The notes under the pieces are model-generated. The model was not told where the DNA came from and made no database searches. It saw nothing but the letters and a program-made list of their open reading frames with translations. The position numbers and the translations under genes are program-made. Shown here one piece after another: positions 1-8,554 of a stretch of DNA of 64,000 bases (positions are counted from its first letter, which is position 1; each line of letters opens with the position of its first letter). This DNA comes from Anaerocolumna xylanovorans DSM 12503. Its GTDB lineage: Bacteria; Bacillota; Clostridia; Lachnospirales; Lachnospiraceae. The DNA lies in the NCBI RefSeq assembly GCF_900143645.1, contig NZ_FRFD01000005.1:124001-188000 (forward strand), read 5' to 3'.

Positions 1-15
1 AAATACTCAAAAATA

Positions 16-46
16 TTGACATAGAATCCGAAATAGCGTATATAAT
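16..46 (+). promoter_or_regulatory. Sigma-A-type promoter of the rloA/rloB pair
   Basis: TTGACA at 16-21 is followed 17 bp later by TATATA (39-44), which overlaps TATAAT at 41-46. A strong AAAGGAGGTGG ribosome binding site lies just before the ATG at 68. The pair therefore has its own promoter and does not depend on genes to the left. Confidence 0.6.
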
Positions 47-67
47 ATAAATAAAGGAGGTGGTAAT

Positions 68-1264
68 ATGTTGGTACAATTCTCGTTGAAAAATTTTTTG
101 TCGTTTAAGGATGAAGCTGTGTTAGATATGACCGCAATTAATGCATATAAAGAACATGAATACAATTTAATTGATTTAGATATGAAAGAGAAATACTTAA
201 AAGTTGCTGCAATTTATGGAGCAAACGCAAGTGGAAAATCAAATTTATTTTTAGCTTTTTACTATTTTCAAAAAATGCTTACGGAATCGTTTAATAATGT
301 TTCAGGTGATGATTTGAAAACTATAGAAGTTTGTTATATGCCGTTTAAGTTTGATGAAGATAATGAAAATACCGAATTTGAAGTTGTAGAGATTCTAGAT
401 GGATACGAATATAAGTATGGATTTGAATATAATGACAAGAATATTGTAGCTGAATGGATGTATAGAAAAAATATAGAAACGAATAGAAAAACTACTGTTT
501 TTGAACGGTATGGTAATGGAAGTATTGATTTTGGAGCTGTCGTTAGAAAAGAATGCGATATGTATAAGGAACAGATTCCGCCAGAAACATTAGTGTTATC
601 TTTTTTTAATAAATTGAAACTTAAGACAGATATTTTTAAAAGTGTTTATGGTGGTATTATGGACACATTGGTTATGGATACAGATTTTTATGAGGACTTG
701 GGATTGATAGAGAAGCTACTTCCACGCGTTATTGATGATAGTAAAGAGAGCTTATTGAACTTTTTAGATGCTATAGATATAGGAATCAAAGATATTTGGC
801 ATAAAAAAGAAAAAGATGAAGAACAATTCTTTACCGTTCATAAAGATAAAAATGGAAATTGTTATGATTTATCTCTGTTTAATGAATCTGAAGGTACAAT
901 AAAAAGCATTACCATTTTCTTGTGTGCAAGAACAGCAGTTTCGCTTAATAAATCTATGCTTATTGATGAATTAAATGTAAAATTACATCCGTTACTGCTT
1001 AAATTTATTATTGATTTGTTTTATGAAAAGACATCGAAAGCGCAATTGATCTATACAACTCATGATACTACCTTACTTGACAGGAGGTTCTTCAGGAGAG
1101 ATCAGATTTGGTTTGTACAAAAAGATGACATGGGGCATTCTGAACTAAGTGCTTTGTCTGATTTTAAAGTCCGCCCTGATGCATCATTTGAAAAAGACTA
1201 TCTATCCGGTGTCTATGGCGGCATTCCTCTTTTAAAAGAGTTTAACTTGAAAGCAGGTGAATAA
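68..1264 (+). CDS. RloA/AbiLi-like AAA (ABC-type) ATPase
   Basis: A 398-residue ATPase of the AAA_21/RloA group. The N terminus (MLVQFSLKNFLSFKDEAVLD) is the usual start of this fold. The Walker A motif GANASGKSN lies near residues 50-58, an ABC-like signature (NESEGTIKS) near 275-285, Walker B MLIDELN near 297-303 and an H-loop TTHD near 335. The gene for an RloB-like TOPRIM/nuclease-type protein follows with no gap, so the two are very likely co-translated and act as a complex. In AbiL- and PARIS-like defence systems an ATPase of this type senses infection and controls a TOPRIM-like effector. The start is fixed by the AAAGGAGGTGG site. Family assignment is good; the antiphage role is inferred from family and pairing. 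Confidence 0.8.
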   Translation: MLVQFSLKNFLSFKDEAVLDMTAINAYKEHEYNLIDLDMKEKYLKVAAIYGANASGKSNLFLAFYYFQKMLTESFNNVSGDDLKTIEVCYMPFKFDEDNENTEFEVVEILDGYEYKYGFEYNDKNIVAEWMYRKNIETNRKTTVFERYGNGSIDFGAVVRKECDMYKEQIPPETLVLSFFNKLKLKTDIFKSVYGGIMDTLVMDTDFYEDLGLIEKLLPRVIDDSKESLLNFLDAIDIGIKDIWHKKEKDEEQFFTVHKDKNGNCYDLSLFNESEGTIKSITIFLCARTAVSLNKSMLIDELNVKLHPLLLKFIIDLFYEKTSKAQLIYTTHDTTLLDRRFFRRDQIWFVQKDDMGHSELSALSDFKVRPDASFEKDYLSGVYGGIPLLKEFNLKAGE

Positions 1265-1948
1265 ATGGGGAGTGATGACTTTTTTAAAAAGCATCGGGAA
1301 GAACGAAAGAAAAGAAAATACGAGTACAAGCAACCACATGCAAATTCATACTTAATAGTAACAGAGGGAGAAAGAACAGAGCCTTTATATTTTAAAGGTA
1401 TGGTTAACATTATTGAAAGAAAAATGGGCGGTAATGTAGATGTATATGAATTGCCAACAATTAATATTAATGGAGAAGGCTGTTCAACCTGTAAATTAAT
1501 TGAGAAAACGGATGAACTGATCAGTAAAGCAAAGATCATTTATCAAAACATTTGGTTGGTATTTGACAAAGATGACTTTAATGATTTTGATGACGCAATA
1601 AAGACTGCTGAAAACAAAGGATACAAGGTTGCCTGGAGTAACCAATCCTTTGAGTATTGGCTTTACCTGCATTTCAATTATAGTGATTCAGCATTGCACA
1701 GAGATATTTGGAATAATAAACTATCTGAAATTTTTGAGGAATGTGATTTGGGCGAAGGGAAGTATTATAAAAATTACGATGATATTTACAATATAGTAGA
1801 CTTGAATGATGGAGTAAATACAGCAATTAAAAATGCGAAAAGAAGAATGGATGATTATCTCTGTAAAAATGTTAAACCATCGAAATATGATCCGGGGACG
1901 ACAGTACATTTATTGGTATTAGAATTGAAAAAGTATTTAGATGAATAA
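1265..1948 (+). CDS. RloB/AbiLii-like TOPRIM-type protein
   Basis: A 227-residue RloB-family protein. The motif YLIVTEGERTEPLYFKG near residues 29-45 carries the conserved Glu of the TOPRIM-like fold. LVFDKDDF near 98-105 gives the acidic metal-binding residues. VAWSNQSFEYWLYLHF near 120-135 matches the hallmark S-N-x-x-F-E-x-W-x-x-x-H-F block of RloB. Its ATG follows the rloA stop codon almost immediately, which suggests coupling. In related systems (AbiL, and PARIS with a different TOPRIM domain) such proteins are the toxic effector, cutting tRNA or other nucleic acid, and are held by the ATPase partner. The target here is unknown. The length is normal and the motifs are intact, so the pair is probably functional. 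Confidence 0.8.
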   Translation: MGSDDFFKKHREERKKRKYEYKQPHANSYLIVTEGERTEPLYFKGMVNIIERKMGGNVDVYELPTININGEGCSTCKLIEKTDELISKAKIIYQNIWLVFDKDDFNDFDDAIKTAENKGYKVAWSNQSFEYWLYLHFNYSDSALHRDIWNNKLSEIFEECDLGEGKYYKNYDDIYNIVDLNDGVNTAIKNAKRRMDDYLCKNVKPSKYDPGTTVHLLVLELKKYLDE

Positions 1949-1979
1949 AAATATCATAAAATAAAGGAATTAAAAAAAT

Positions 1980-2032
1980 GAGGGTGTCTTCCAAATTATA
2001 AATTTTTGAATTCTATAGGGAGAAGCACCCTC
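1980..2032. terminator. Bidirectional hairpin between convergent rloB and chitinase genes
   Basis: GAGGGTG (from 1980) pairs with CACCCTC (ending 2032), and the next CTTC pairs with GAAG across one bulged T. The loop of about 25 nt is AT-rich. It sits between two converging genes, as a shared terminator would. No long T-tract is present on the plus strand. Confidence 0.5.
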
Positions 2033-2052
2033 TTAGTATCCTAAAGATGTTT

Positions 2053-3831
2053 TTATTTTATTTCCTTTTCCGAAGTAATCTGTCCGGTAGGATTGGAACA
2101 ATAATATTTCTTATTGCCAACGCTGACCCATTCGCCTTTTACAATTTCACCGTTTAAGTCCGTGTAATATTTATCAGGACCGAGAGTGATTACTTTATTC
2201 ACAGCAAGTTTACCGGTTTCGGATGCATAATAACTGCCGCCATTAAACGTAATGATCTTATTAACTGCCACAGAGCCGGAATCTTCGCAGTAGTAGGAGT
2301 CACCCTGGTAGCGGATGATTTCACTGACTGCCATTGTTCCGTCCTCTTTTGCAAAAACCTTTCTGACGGTTCCGTCCGCAAAGGTCATGCCTGCAAATGC
2401 ATTTTTTACAGGAGTTCCGTTGGCATCGTATATCTTCACAACAGCCGGCGGCAGCAGAAGGTTGGAGGCAAGCTGTGTAATCATCGGATTATCGGTATCA
2501 TCCTGGCTGAATTCCCAGATGATAATTCCGCAAAGGCCTTCGCTTTGGATGTAATTAATTTTGGCCTGTAAGGACAACGGACTTTCATAGGATAAATAAT
2601 ATTTATAGTACTTTGATTTGGGGTCGTCATTATATAAATAGGTTCCGCCCATCTTGGAATCATAAGCGTAATGCCAGCCGGTTCCGCCTTTATCATAAGC
2701 AGAGCCCATAACAACTTTGACACCGGACTGTTTTGTGGTGAAGCCGCTTACAGCCTGACTTTCGTAGGAGTTTAAGATTGGCTGTGTGAAATCATCACCA
2801 TTGATGTATGTATCCTCGATGGGAGCTCCGACAATTTTAGATTTGCTGATTTTTTTCATTTTAAACCCCGTTGCATAGAACGGAGTACCGATGTTTAATT
2901 TGGAAACACTGATTCCCAGAGCTTTAAAATATTCTACGGCACCTTGGACATCCGGCATATTGGAAGCGTGTCCGGTTACTCCGTCCCAGCTTCCGGCCAT
3001 ATCATAAGTCATGATATTAATCATGTCCAGATAGGGAGCGGCAGCAGCCCAGTCCTGATAAGGCAGTGTCCAGCCGGTAGAGGAGGAAGCACAGGAGGTT
3101 AATTTCTTAACACCGGCACCATATCTGGTGTCAAAGCCCTCTCTCATGTCTTTTAATAAAGCTGCAAAATTTGCTTTATCCTGATCTGCAGTACCAAAAA
3201 TCGGACATCCCTCGTCACCGTCACCGCCGTAACGTTCACCGCTGCCGTTTCCTCCGGGATATTCCCAGTCAATATCAATACCATCAATCCAGGGATACTG
3301 ATCCATTAATGCGATACAGTTGTTGACAAAGGATTTGCGTCCCTCTGCGGTATAAGCCATCTCTGAAAAATATCCGCATTTGGTCCAGCCGCCGACAGAA
3401 ATCATGATATTGACAGAGGGATATTTCTTGGAATATTCCGCATATTCCGCAAAGTGATTTCTGGGAATGGAAGGATTAATTGCACTTGGTGTCTGGTCCT
3501 CGTAATCGCTTTTGGGATCGGTGGAAATAACTTTAAATTTTGTTCTGGCGGCTAATTTGTTATCCCGTCTTTCAAAGGATGTCTCGGTAGAACCGTCCGC
3601 CGGTGCAACCGCCCAAAATGCATGGTTGATATAGGTTACCTTATCCCATGGAATTCCTGCTACCTCTGCTTTGCTGGCAGGTTTGGCATCCAGATACCAG
3701 TTTGCGAAATAGGTAATAACCTCTTTGCCCTTTGGTGCCTCCTTTGCAGTTACTGTACTGCCGGTCAGCATGGGAACTGCTAAAAGTATTGCCAAAAGCC
3801 AGGCAATCAATTTTGTTTTTGTGCCCCTCAT
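2053..3831 (-). CDS. Secreted GH18 chitinase with C-terminal cell-wall-binding-like repeats
   Basis: A 592-residue exported glycoside hydrolase. An N-terminal signal peptide (basic MRGTKTK, then a hydrophobic run to about residue 28) is followed by a GH18 barrel at about 35-450. The catalytic DxxDxDxE motif is present as DGIDIDWEYPGG, and SVGGWT, the MTYDMAG strand and the late WEFSQDD strand are also typical. The catalytic Glu is intact. The last 125 residues are short repeats of the form VNKIITFNGGSYYASETGKL, similar to choline/cell-wall-binding or glucan-binding repeats, so the enzyme is probably held at the surface or on glucan. It likely cleaves chitin or related GlcNAc polymers. It has its own promoter and is divergent from the Trypco2 unit. 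Confidence 0.9.
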   Translation of the reverse strand: MRGTKTKLIAWLLAILLAVPMLTGSTVTAKEAPKGKEVITYFANWYLDAKPASKAEVAGIPWDKVTYINHAFWAVAPADGSTETSFERRDNKLAARTKFKVISTDPKSDYEDQTPSAINPSIPRNHFAEYAEYSKKYPSVNIMISVGGWTKCGYFSEMAYTAEGRKSFVNNCIALMDQYPWIDGIDIDWEYPGGNGSGERYGGDGDEGCPIFGTADQDKANFAALLKDMREGFDTRYGAGVKKLTSCASSSTGWTLPYQDWAAAAPYLDMINIMTYDMAGSWDGVTGHASNMPDVQGAVEYFKALGISVSKLNIGTPFYATGFKMKKISKSKIVGAPIEDTYINGDDFTQPILNSYESQAVSGFTTKQSGVKVVMGSAYDKGGTGWHYAYDSKMGGTYLYNDDPKSKYYKYYLSYESPLSLQAKINYIQSEGLCGIIIWEFSQDDTDNPMITQLASNLLLPPAVVKIYDANGTPVKNAFAGMTFADGTVRKVFAKEDGTMAVSEIIRYQGDSYYCEDSGSVAVNKIITFNGGSYYASETGKLAVNKVITLGPDKYYTDLNGEIVKGEWVSVGNKKYYCSNPTGQITSEKEIK

Positions 3832-3885
3832 AAAAACTCCTCCTATTATAGGTTTTTATTGTAAAATCATACCATTCTATTTTAC

Positions 3886-3914
3886 ATTATATTTACAATA
3901 CTTACCAGAGCCAA
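3886..3914 (-). promoter_or_regulatory. Promoter of the GH18 chitinase gene
   Basis: Read on the minus strand, TTGGCT (3914-3909) and TATAAT (3891-3886) are separated by 17 bp, about 55 bp upstream of the ATG at 3831. The gene has a good AGGAGGAG ribosome binding site. Confidence 0.45.
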
Positions 3915-3927
3915 TTCAATAATTTGA

Positions 3928-3957
3928 TTTACATAATATGGTATTTTGTGCTACAAT
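3928..3957 (+). promoter_or_regulatory. Promoter of the Trypco2/metallopeptidase/TPR unit
   Basis: TTTACA at 3928-3933 and TACAAT at 3952-3957 are 18 bp apart, 30 bp before the ATG at 3988. The site lies back to back with the chitinase promoter. Confidence 0.45.
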
Positions 3958-3987
3958 AGAATTCATAATAAAGGGGGTAGCGGTCGG

Positions 3988-4359
3988 ATGTTTGATAAAA
4001 TGTTAGACAATAGTATTTCCTTGGGGGAAGCAATACATATCATTCAGCAGGAATTGATGAAAAGTGAAGAAGAAAGAGTGAAAAGCGGTTTACCGAGACT
4101 GTTTGTTACTGACAAATTAACCCTTGAAGCAAACTGTGTCTTTGTTCAAAATGAGACAGCCGGTGTTGGCTTTGATATTAAGCTGTTATCGGTTTTTTCT
4201 GCGAAAAGCGATTTGTCATCGAAAGATGAAAGCAGCTACATTCAGAAAATCAAACTGGAATTTAAAACGGTAAACGAGAACGGAGGCAGCAATATCAGCG
4301 GAATAACTCCCATTGGATTACCTGGCGGCAGGTACCCCCACGATAAAGACAATGGGTAA
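3988..4359 (+). CDS. Trypco2-like (trypsin-co-occurring domain) small protein
   Basis: The start is set at the ATG at 3988, which follows AAAGGGGG; an in-frame GTG at 3946 has no ribosome binding site and overlaps the promoter. The product is about 123 residues. It begins with a helix of the form LGEAIHIIQQELMKSEEER, followed by alternating strands: LFVTDKLTLEANCVF, then GFDIKLLSVF, then IQKIKLEFKTV. This matches the Trypco2 pattern: an N-terminal L-x-E-A-I-x-x-x-x-x-E-L helix, then a small beta domain ending in a K-[IV]-x-L-x-[LF] strand. In other bacteria such domains sit beside trypsin-like or other peptidases in NTPase-controlled conflict systems. Here the next gene encodes an HExxH protein 6 bp downstream. 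The family call is by pattern only. Confidence 0.6.
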   Translation: MFDKMLDNSISLGEAIHIIQQELMKSEEERVKSGLPRLFVTDKLTLEANCVFVQNETAGVGFDIKLLSVFSAKSDLSSKDESSYIQKIKLEFKTVNENGGSNISGITPIGLPGGRYPHDKDNG

Positions 4360-4365
4360 CCGGCG

Positions 4366-5862
4366 ATGAAGGACAAGGACCTGTATGAGGCAGTGAGGCT
4401 TTTTCATGAGAAGGAGCATCAGAATAGCAGCAATTATTTTGATATTTTTGCCTGCAAAATAAAATTTTCTTTTGACTCAAACAGCTACTTTAATTCCTTA
4501 AAGCAGTATAAGGAAAAAGGGGCAGTGGATGATTATTTAAAAATAATTATCCATGAATACTTTCATTATTTTCAAAGGGCGTATTCTACCTTTGGTTTCT
4601 ACTTTCAAATGCTGGAACGGTATAAAGAAGTTCTGGTTATCAATATGGCAAAGCATATGCTCTATCATTATCAAAATATTGATGGAGCCGACCGGCCGGT
4701 CATAGATGTTATACAGACCGATTCCAGGTTACGAAGCGACAATCTGATTAACAAATGGCTGTTTGACTGGATTGATCTTCATTTGATAAATTCTTATGTC
4801 AATGATACGCCGGAGGAATACCTGGCAGGCTGTGAGTACATGAATCAGATCAGACCTGATTTTTGCGGGCTGTTTATCAGCAGGAAATATGCTTCTATTG
4901 ACAAGCAGCTGCAAGCATATTTAAAAGGAATTTTCGGCGGCTTTCCCTATAGGAGGTATAAGACTATTGATTGTTCTCCGGAAGATAAAAGCCGGATTCT
5001 TCATATGGAAAGCCAAAGTATGGAAATAAAGGCCATGAATATGTTCACAGCAAAAGGGATTCTCGAGAGCTACAGTAAAGCCGCAGAGTTTTTCCTTATG
5101 AGAGAGGAAATATCATTGGAGTATTTGCGGGGATTGTCTTTTAGTGCAAAAGATTATGATTATTATTTTACCCTGGCATTTGCAGCACAGAATATTCCTG
5201 CCAAAAACAGCACAGAGTTTCTTTTGACCTTTCTGGCTGTCTGCGATATCGTTATTTCACCTCCGTGTATTCCCTATTTATCTATGCTAAGAGAGGAGTA
5301 TCCTTCCATTACCGATTTCGATCCCGGATACCGGTTTTATTGTGCGTGGGAGCCTATGAAACGGATAAGACCCATAGCCAGTTTAGAAGAGGATTATGTA
5401 AGATACACGCAGGAACTGTGTCAGGCTCTTGGGTGGCCGACGCCGATGGATACGGCAGCGGAGATTGTTTCAAAGTGCGGCTATATGGAAACCAGTGATG
5501 ATATCATGTTCAGAGTATTTTACCAGTCACAGCAGCTAAGGCTCAAAGTGCCGTACTGCTTTTTGGAGATTACTCCTTTTCTGACCTATTTATACAATAA
5601 CTATCCCTATTGCCCGCTTGTAGAATTGAGTGATATGGTTCTTATAAATCATGGGATAAATGATGAGGTATATTTTACCATGGAGTATCTGAACAGGCAG
5701 TATTGGGGAAATATTCTGACCAGAACCACAACCGAGCTTATGTATCCATACCATACGAAGCCGTATGTGCTGGATAATTATAAAGAATCATTTGAACGGT
5801 TGAACGAAGAGGCAGTAGGTCTTCGGATTAATAACATCAAGGTTGTTAATCCGTCTTATTAA
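4366..5862 (+). CDS. Putative HExxH zinc metallopeptidase of a Trypco2 unit
   Basis: A 498-residue protein I do not recognise as a named family. KIIIHEYFHYFQRAY near residues 59-73 contains a clear HExxH zinc motif (H63-E64-Y-F-H67) in the HEYxHYxQ form seen in several uncharacterised bacterial peptidases. A later segment, GILESYSKAAEFF at about residues 228-240, fits the ExxxA pattern of a third, glutamate zinc ligand. There is no signal peptide or membrane segment, so it is cytoplasmic. Residues 250-498 are mostly helical and rich in Tyr and aromatics. It lies 6 bp after the Trypco2-like gene and 20 bp before a TPR gene, so the three probably form one operon. Peptidase activity is inferred from the motif alone. 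The ribosome binding site is weak, consistent with coupling to the preceding gene. Confidence 0.6.
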   Translation: MKDKDLYEAVRLFHEKEHQNSSNYFDIFACKIKFSFDSNSYFNSLKQYKEKGAVDDYLKIIIHEYFHYFQRAYSTFGFYFQMLERYKEVLVINMAKHMLYHYQNIDGADRPVIDVIQTDSRLRSDNLINKWLFDWIDLHLINSYVNDTPEEYLAGCEYMNQIRPDFCGLFISRKYASIDKQLQAYLKGIFGGFPYRRYKTIDCSPEDKSRILHMESQSMEIKAMNMFTAKGILESYSKAAEFFLMREEISLEYLRGLSFSAKDYDYYFTLAFAAQNIPAKNSTEFLLTFLAVCDIVISPPCIPYLSMLREEYPSITDFDPGYRFYCAWEPMKRIRPIASLEEDYVRYTQELCQALGWPTPMDTAAEIVSKCGYMETSDDIMFRVFYQSQQLRLKVPYCFLEITPFLTYLYNNYPYCPLVELSDMVLINHGINDEVYFTMEYLNRQYWGNILTRTTTELMYPYHTKPYVLDNYKESFERLNEEAVGLRINNIKVVNPSY

Positions 5863-5882
5863 AAAGAAGGAATGGGGGAAAG

Positions 5883-6713
5883 ATGAGGATGGAGCTTGAC
5901 AGGCCATGGGATGAGATTTTAAAGGAAGCCCGGGAAAGACTCAATGAAAATCCGGATGACATGGAAGCACTTTATTACAAAGGGGCTGCATTATGTGAAT
6001 TAAAAAGAAGCCAGGAGGCGCTGGACTGCTTTGAATGTATACTTAAGGTTATGCCGGAGAAAGATATTGCCTGGTATTATAAGGGACTGGTGCTAAGTGA
6101 TTTGGAGATGCATGAAGATGCCATTTTTTGTTATAAGAAGGCGCTGTCCCTGTCTCCTGAACTTGATTATGCCTGGAATAATCTGGCCTTTTCTCTGGGG
6201 CAGCTGGGCAGAACTTCGGAAGCTTTATATTATGCGACAAAAGCAATAGAAGTGAATTCGGAAAATTCCTCCGCCTGGCTGAACAAAGCAGGTTACTGTG
6301 ATGATCTGGGGGAATACGACGAGGCGTTGGAAGATATTGAGGCCGCGCTTAGACTGGAGCCGGAAAATGCCAGGATGATGTATGTAAAGGGAAATATACT
6401 AAGTGACCTGGAAGAATACGAGGATGCAATCCGGTGGTATGATAAAGCAATAGAGATTCAGGAGCAATATGATGATGCATGGGCAAATAAAGGGCTGGCA
6501 TTCAGAAAAGCCGGTGATTATACGGAGGCAGTCCGTTGTTATGACAAAGCAATCGGTATCAATAGTCAAAATGCAGGGGCCTGGAACAATAAAGGGATTG
6601 CCCTCAGGCTTTTGGGGGAGCATGAGGAAGCAATCAGTTGTTTCCTCATAGCTGAAAAGCTAAAGGATCCTATGGCAACAAAAAATTTAAGATGTTTATA
6701 CCATATAGGGTAG
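5883..6713 (+). CDS. TPR-repeat protein of the Trypco2/metallopeptidase unit
   Basis: A 276-residue protein made almost entirely of tetratricopeptide repeats. About seven units of 34 residues are visible, with the usual W-x-x-x-G/N-x-x-L-x-x-x-G-x-x-x-x-A-x-x-x-Y/F pattern, for example AWYYKGLVLSDLEMHEDAI and AWANKGLAFRKAGDYTEAV. It has no signal peptide or catalytic domain. The gene follows the putative metallopeptidase by 20 bp. TPR scaffolds in conflict systems often recognise a target or hold the effector, so it may be the sensor or adaptor of this unit; that role is inferred. It ends 24 bp before the convergent FAD oxidoreductase, with no clear terminator between. Confidence 0.85.
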   Translation: MRMELDRPWDEILKEARERLNENPDDMEALYYKGAALCELKRSQEALDCFECILKVMPEKDIAWYYKGLVLSDLEMHEDAIFCYKKALSLSPELDYAWNNLAFSLGQLGRTSEALYYATKAIEVNSENSSAWLNKAGYCDDLGEYDEALEDIEAALRLEPENARMMYVKGNILSDLEEYEDAIRWYDKAIEIQEQYDDAWANKGLAFRKAGDYTEAVRCYDKAIGINSQNAGAWNNKGIALRLLGEHEEAISCFLIAEKLKDPMATKNLRCLYHIG

Positions 6714-6736
6714 AAAGAATGTTTCGCTTATTTGAA

Positions 6737-7798
6737 TTATTTAATGCTTTGCAGTCCGGATTTCATGGCTAACTGCCTAAGAAAAGGATTATACATAGCC
6801 GGAGATTTTAAGTTTTTAAGGAGCAGATTTAACCGGATATCGGCTGTCTTTTGTTTATATCTGTCCAAAAATCCGTCGATTCCAGTTTCAAGGCTCTGTG
6901 CTAAACAGAAGGAACTCTTTAAAGCATAGCTGATTCCTTCTGCGGAGCTGGGGCTTATTGCACCTGCGGCTTCACCAACCAGGGCTATACCGTCCTGCCC
7001 GGTATAAAATTGCGATAACTTTCTTGTCCTGTTGATAAATGCGCCTTCGGTTTTTATTTTATGATTAAAATCAAAGCCTAATTTTGTCAGCTTTGATTTT
7101 AGCAGCTCATATTTTTCTTTGGTATTCTCCCTGGGTCTAAGGGCTGCACCCAATAATAAGCAGTTCTCCTTTGGTATCATCCAGGAATAGAAATCACTGA
7201 TTTCTTCGTCAAAAATCGCTGTGTAATAGGGAATCTCATAGGGGCATTCAAACCATTCCTGAACTGCAATATATTTTTCAGGGACAGCTATATTTTTACC
7301 GATAAGAGTTCTTACTCTTGAGGCTGCTCCATCGGCCCCTACCAAAACTTTTGTTTTGGCATACAATTCCTGCCCATTGCAAGTATATTGAATTTCATAC
7401 CCTCCGGGTATTTTTGCAAAGGCTTTAAAGACGGCATTAAATTTCTTATCAACATCACTTGGAAGAAGAGAAACCAGCCATCTGTCAAATTTTTCTCTGT
7501 CAATATTAAAGTAGAATCTCTGATACAGCCTTTCCAGATGATTGGTTAAATCAATGGTCCTTACAGCAAAAAGCTGCGGGTCCACCAGAATATCCTTTGG
7601 TATCCCTAACCCAAGCTTAGCAATCATTTTCTGTGCATCGGGGGCCAGTAATCCTCCGCAGCATTTATTTGACTGGTTTTTGGGATTTTCGTTTTCCAAG
7701 TCCCGCTTATCTATCAGTAAGACCTTATATCTATTTCCAAGCAACCGCGCAAGGTTTGCTCCTGCGGGACCGGCCCCTGCAATAACGATATCATACAT
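6737..7798 (-). CDS. Geranylgeranyl-reductase-family FAD-dependent oxidoreductase
   Basis: A 353-residue flavoprotein of the GGR/PHBH-like group. The N-terminal Rossmann motif is VIAGAGPAGANLARLLG. CCGGLLAPDA near residues 46-55 corresponds to the conserved C-x-G segment of geranylgeranyl reductases. VGADGAASRVR near 150-160 is the DG motif, and ALVGEAAGAISPSSAEGISYA near 270-290 is the second FAD-binding motif. Family members reduce isoprenoid double bonds or oxidise small aromatic substrates; the substrate here is unknown. It is the last gene of a minus-strand operon with an XRE regulator and a DUF2975 membrane protein, 22 bp after the regulator, with a clear AGGTGG site. No other isoprenoid gene is nearby. 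Confidence 0.8.
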   Translation of the reverse strand: MYDIVIAGAGPAGANLARLLGNRYKVLLIDKRDLENENPKNQSNKCCGGLLAPDAQKMIAKLGLGIPKDILVDPQLFAVRTIDLTNHLERLYQRFYFNIDREKFDRWLVSLLPSDVDKKFNAVFKAFAKIPGGYEIQYTCNGQELYAKTKVLVGADGAASRVRTLIGKNIAVPEKYIAVQEWFECPYEIPYYTAIFDEEISDFYSWMIPKENCLLLGAALRPRENTKEKYELLKSKLTKLGFDFNHKIKTEGAFINRTRKLSQFYTGQDGIALVGEAAGAISPSSAEGISYALKSSFCLAQSLETGIDGFLDRYKQKTADIRLNLLLKNLKSPAMYNPFLRQLAMKSGLQSIK

Positions 7799-7819
7799 AA
7801 ACCATCCACCTGCTATCTT

Positions 7820-8041
7820 TTAATTTATATCATCTCTATATTCCAGAATATCTCCTGGCTGGCATTCCAGCGCTTTACATATTGCCTCTAAGGTTGATAA
7901 CCGGATGGCTTTTGCTTTTCCGTTCTTTAGGATGGAAAGATTGGCCATGGTTATCCCGACTTTTTCCGAAAGCTCTGTTACGCTCATTTTTCTTTTCGCT
8001 AACATTACATCGACATTGATTATAATTGCCATATTGTTCAC
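7820..8041 (-). CDS. Small XRE-family (YozG-like) DNA-binding regulator
   Basis: A 73-residue protein that is little more than one helix-turn-helix. The segment MLAKRKMSVTELSEKVGITMANLSILKNGKAKAIRLSTLEAICKAL carries the two helices of the Cro/CI fold, and the ending CQPGDILEYR is the standard tail of the YozG-like group. It lies 1 bp downstream of a DUF2975 membrane-protein gene, a pairing very common in Firmicutes, where the membrane protein probably modulates the regulator. It likely controls its own operon, including the downstream flavoprotein. Confidence 0.9.
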   Translation of the reverse strand: MNNMAIIINVDVMLAKRKMSVTELSEKVGITMANLSILKNGKAKAIRLSTLEAICKALECQPGDILEYRDDIN

Positions 8042-8042
8042 C

Positions 8043-8516
8043 TCAAACTGTTAAATCATTTTCTGTTTTTATATCAATGGCATTTTCTAATAGCTTTTGG
8101 AGAACTGCTGCAAAAACTGCAATCACAAGGGGAGCAAAAGTACAGACTAATCCGATTACTACGATACCCGGGGCATCGTCTTTTTGCGCCATGAGATAAA
8201 AAAGTGGCAAGCTTACCGCATATATGATACTTATCAGGGCTGCACAGTATTTTATATACTTCAAAGAATTAACCGATAATTCTGAAAAAGCGTTGTTCTT
8301 ATCAATATAGCTTAAAAGTTTAAAGGCCTGATACAAAGCAAAGTAAAAGGGTATTGCAGTTAGATATATGCCAATTAAGACAGGCAGATAAACCAGTTTC
8401 GGATAATGTTCGGCTGCTTCATTTCCTATCCAGGGCAGCACAAGTATGCACAAAGCAAGAACTGGAATTCCAATTAAAAAAAGAGACATCTTTAAAAAGA
8501 AAGTTTTCTGTTTCAT
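8043..8516 (-). CDS. DUF2975 family membrane protein
   Basis: A 157-residue integral membrane protein with four predicted membrane segments at about residues 8-28, 42-65, 90-112 and 120-143. Between the second and third is a short loop (KLLSYIDKNNAFSELSVNSLKYIKYC) whose pattern is the signature of DUF2975. It is the first gene of the operon DUF2975-XRE-flavoprotein and is driven by a near-perfect promoter. Function is unknown; the steady pairing with YozG-like regulators suggests it senses a membrane signal and controls that regulator. Confidence 0.85.
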   Translation of the reverse strand: MKQKTFFLKMSLFLIGIPVLALCILVLPWIGNEAAEHYPKLVYLPVLIGIYLTAIPFYFALYQAFKLLSYIDKNNAFSELSVNSLKYIKYCAALISIIYAVSLPLFYLMAQKDDAPGIVVIGLVCTFAPLVIAVFAAVLQKLLENAIDIKTENDLTV

Positions 8517-8554
8517 AAAAGCACCTCACTAAATTGCACTGAAATAATAAGTAG

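Noticed and set aside
3946..3987. Upstream GTG start for the Trypco2-like gene (14 extra residues)
   Set aside because: The extension overlaps the -10 box at 3952-3957 and has no ribosome site, while ATG 3988 follows AAAGGGGG.
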